A stretch of 6,092 bases of DNA. Source: an uncultured Clostridia bacterium (GTDB taxonomy: Bacteria; Bacillota; Clostridia; Oscillospirales; Oscillospiraceae). Each line of letters starts with the position of its first letter. Position 1 is the first letter of the stretch. This document shows, piece after piece, positions 5,291 to 6,092 of the stretch. A program made the position numbers and the translations under genes. The stretch lies in contig CALEQS010000064.1 in NCBI GenBank assembly GCA_937907975.1, positions 1-6,092 on the forward strand, read 5' to 3'. The notes beneath the pieces are model-generated. The model was not told the DNA's origin, ran no database searches, and was given only the letters and a program-made list of their open reading frames with translations.

Positions 5291-5455
5291 ATGGCGAAAG
5301 CCGGCGCACGGGTGAAGATCACCCTCAGATGCTCTGAGTGCAAGCAGAGGAACTACAATACCATGAAGAACAAGAAGAATACCCCCGATCGTCTGAAGCT
5401 GAACAAGTATTGTCCGTTCTGCAGAAAGCACACCGTCCACGATGAAACCAAGTAA
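5291..5455 (+). CDS. rpmG: 50S ribosomal protein L33, zinc-ribbon form
   Basis: A small basic protein of the large ribosomal subunit, near the E site. At 54 residues it has normal length. Two CxxC pairs, C14-x-x-C17 and C41-x-x-C44, mark the zinc-binding (C+) paralogue rather than the zinc-free form that many Firmicutes express under zinc limitation. ITLRCSECKQRNY and NKKNTPDRLKLNKYCPFC are typical family blocks. The ATG at 5291 follows a near-perfect AAGGAGG (5275-5281) by 9 nt. It is the first gene of an rpmG-secE-nusG operon, a common order in Firmicutes, and sits behind the attenuator-like leader. No tRNA-Trp gene lies between it and secE. Confidence 0.96.
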   Translation: MAKAGARVKITLRCSECKQRNYNTMKNKKNTPDRLKLNKYCPFCRKHTVHDETK

Positions 5456-5493
5456 GCTCGCTGAACTTACCGACAGAAAGAAGGGTGTCTTTT

Positions 5494-5784
5494 ATGGCAG
5501 ACAAGGAAGTAAAGGCTGTTGATACAGCTGCCGCTAAGGATAAGCCCGCCAAGGAAAAGGCCAAGAAGCCCAACGCCTTTGTTCGCGGCTGGAAGCGCGT
5601 GACCCGCTACTTCCGGGAGATGAAAAGCGAACTGAAAAAGGTCGTCTGGCCCACCCGTCAACAGGTCGTTCGCAACACCGTCGTGGTCATTCTGGTCGTG
5701 CTGGTGGTCGGCGTGCTCATTTGGCTGTTTGACTGGCTGGCTGCGGCTGTGATCAAGGCATTGGTCAACCTTGCCCAGGGCTGA
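5494..5784 (+). CDS. secE: Preprotein translocase subunit SecE
   Basis: The essential small subunit that clamps SecY in the membrane translocation channel. The 96-residue protein is the one-membrane-segment type. It has a charged Lys/Ala-rich N-terminal tail of about 30 residues, the conserved amphipathic block REMKSELKKVVWPTRQQV (41-58) and a hydrophobic segment at about 62-84 followed by a short hydrophobic tail. The tail is longer than in minimal SecE proteins. ATG 5494 is preferred, with AAGG 9 nt upstream; the GTG at 5485 lies against the ribosome site. The 38-nt gap after rpmG has no terminator or promoter, and nusG follows after 10 nt, so the three genes are co-transcribed. Confidence 0.96.
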   Translation: MADKEVKAVDTAAAKDKPAKEKAKKPNAFVRGWKRVTRYFREMKSELKKVVWPTRQQVVRNTVVVILVVLVVGVLIWLFDWLAAAVIKALVNLAQG

Positions 5785-5794
5785 GAGGTTTATC

Positions 5795-6092
5795 ATGGCT
5801 GAAGAAGCGAAATGGTACGTTCTGCATACGTACTCTGGCTATGAAAATACAGTAGCCACTACGATCATGAAGCATGTGGACAACCGTAACCTTCATGATC
5901 TGATCCATGAGGTCACGATCCCCATGGAAACCGTTACCGAGGTCACCGACAGCGGTACAAAGACGGTGGAGCGCAAGGTGTTCCCCGGCTATGTGCTCGT
6001 CAAGATGGTAATGACCGACGAGAGCTGGCACGTCGTGCGCAATGTGCGCGGTGTCACTGGTTTTGTCGGCGGCGGCGACAACAAGGGTATTC
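5795..6092 (+). CDS. nusG: Transcription termination/antitermination factor NusG, N-terminal part
   Basis: The first 99 residues of NusG, cut by the right edge of the window. The visible part is the NGN domain, which binds the RNA polymerase clamp and influences pausing, elongation and termination. Key blocks are WYVLHTYSGYEN (7-18), the IPMETVTEV strand, ERKVFPGYVLVKM (59-71) and SWHVVRNVRGVTGFVG (77-92). The missing part should hold the KOW domain that contacts Rho or ribosomal protein S10; full NusG is usually about 170-180 residues. ATG 5795 follows AGAGG by 6 nt and the secE stop by 10 nt. In most bacteria rplK-rplA follows, but that lies outside this window. Confidence 0.97.
   Translation, partial: MAEEAKWYVLHTYSGYENTVATTIMKHVDNRNLHDLIHEVTIPMETVTEVTDSGTKTVERKVFPGYVLVKMVMTDESWHVVRNVRGVTGFVGGGDNKGI

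Noticed and set aside
5456..5493. tRNA-Trp between rpmG and secE
   Set aside because: Often present there in Firmicutes, but the gap is only 38 nt and cannot hold a tRNA.

Overview
The window reads as an ordinary chromosomal stretch of a moderately GC-rich low-G+C-phylum (Firmicutes/Bacillota) anaerobe, most likely in Clostridia and plausibly Oscillospiraceae/Ruminococcaceae. This is inferred from a clostridial-type RarA, the QueH form of epoxyqueuosine reductase, an Fe-S endonuclease III, a zinc-ribbon L33 directly before secE-nusG, and GC-rich genes with strong GGAGG-type ribosome sites separated by AT-rich gaps. The species cannot be named from this sequence.

Layout, left to right. On the minus strand lie the start of rarA (runs off the left edge) and glyA, separated by a perfect 16-bp terminator hairpin. 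A divergent promoter region separates glyA from nth on the plus strand. After an AT-rich convergent gap comes queH on the minus strand. Divergent from queH is a two-gene plus-strand operon: a Nudix (CoA pyrophosphatase-type) hydrolase overlapping by ATGA with a YgjP/DUF45-type metallopeptidase. After a short AT-repeat tract, ruvX lies on the minus strand. Divergent from ruvX, a strong promoter drives a roughly 240-nt structured leader and then rpmG-secE-nusG (nusG runs off the right edge).

Functional themes: DNA repair and replication (rarA, nth, ruvX), one-carbon metabolism (glyA), tRNA modification (queH), nucleotide/cofactor housekeeping (Nudix), and the ribosome/secretion/transcription-elongation cluster (rpmG, secE, nusG). 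No mobile element, CRISPR array, rRNA or tRNA was seen.

The most interesting stretch is the rpmG leader (about 5050-5290). It contains an intrinsic terminator (5201-5254, ending in seven T) lying between the only good promoter and rpmG. The left arm of that terminator can instead form a 13-pair helix with 5144-5156, and that segment can in turn be held in an upstream hairpin at 5135-5150. This is the classic layout of transcription attenuation, and I could not match it to a riboswitch, T-box or r-protein leader that I know. All pairings were found by eye and have not been energy-tested.
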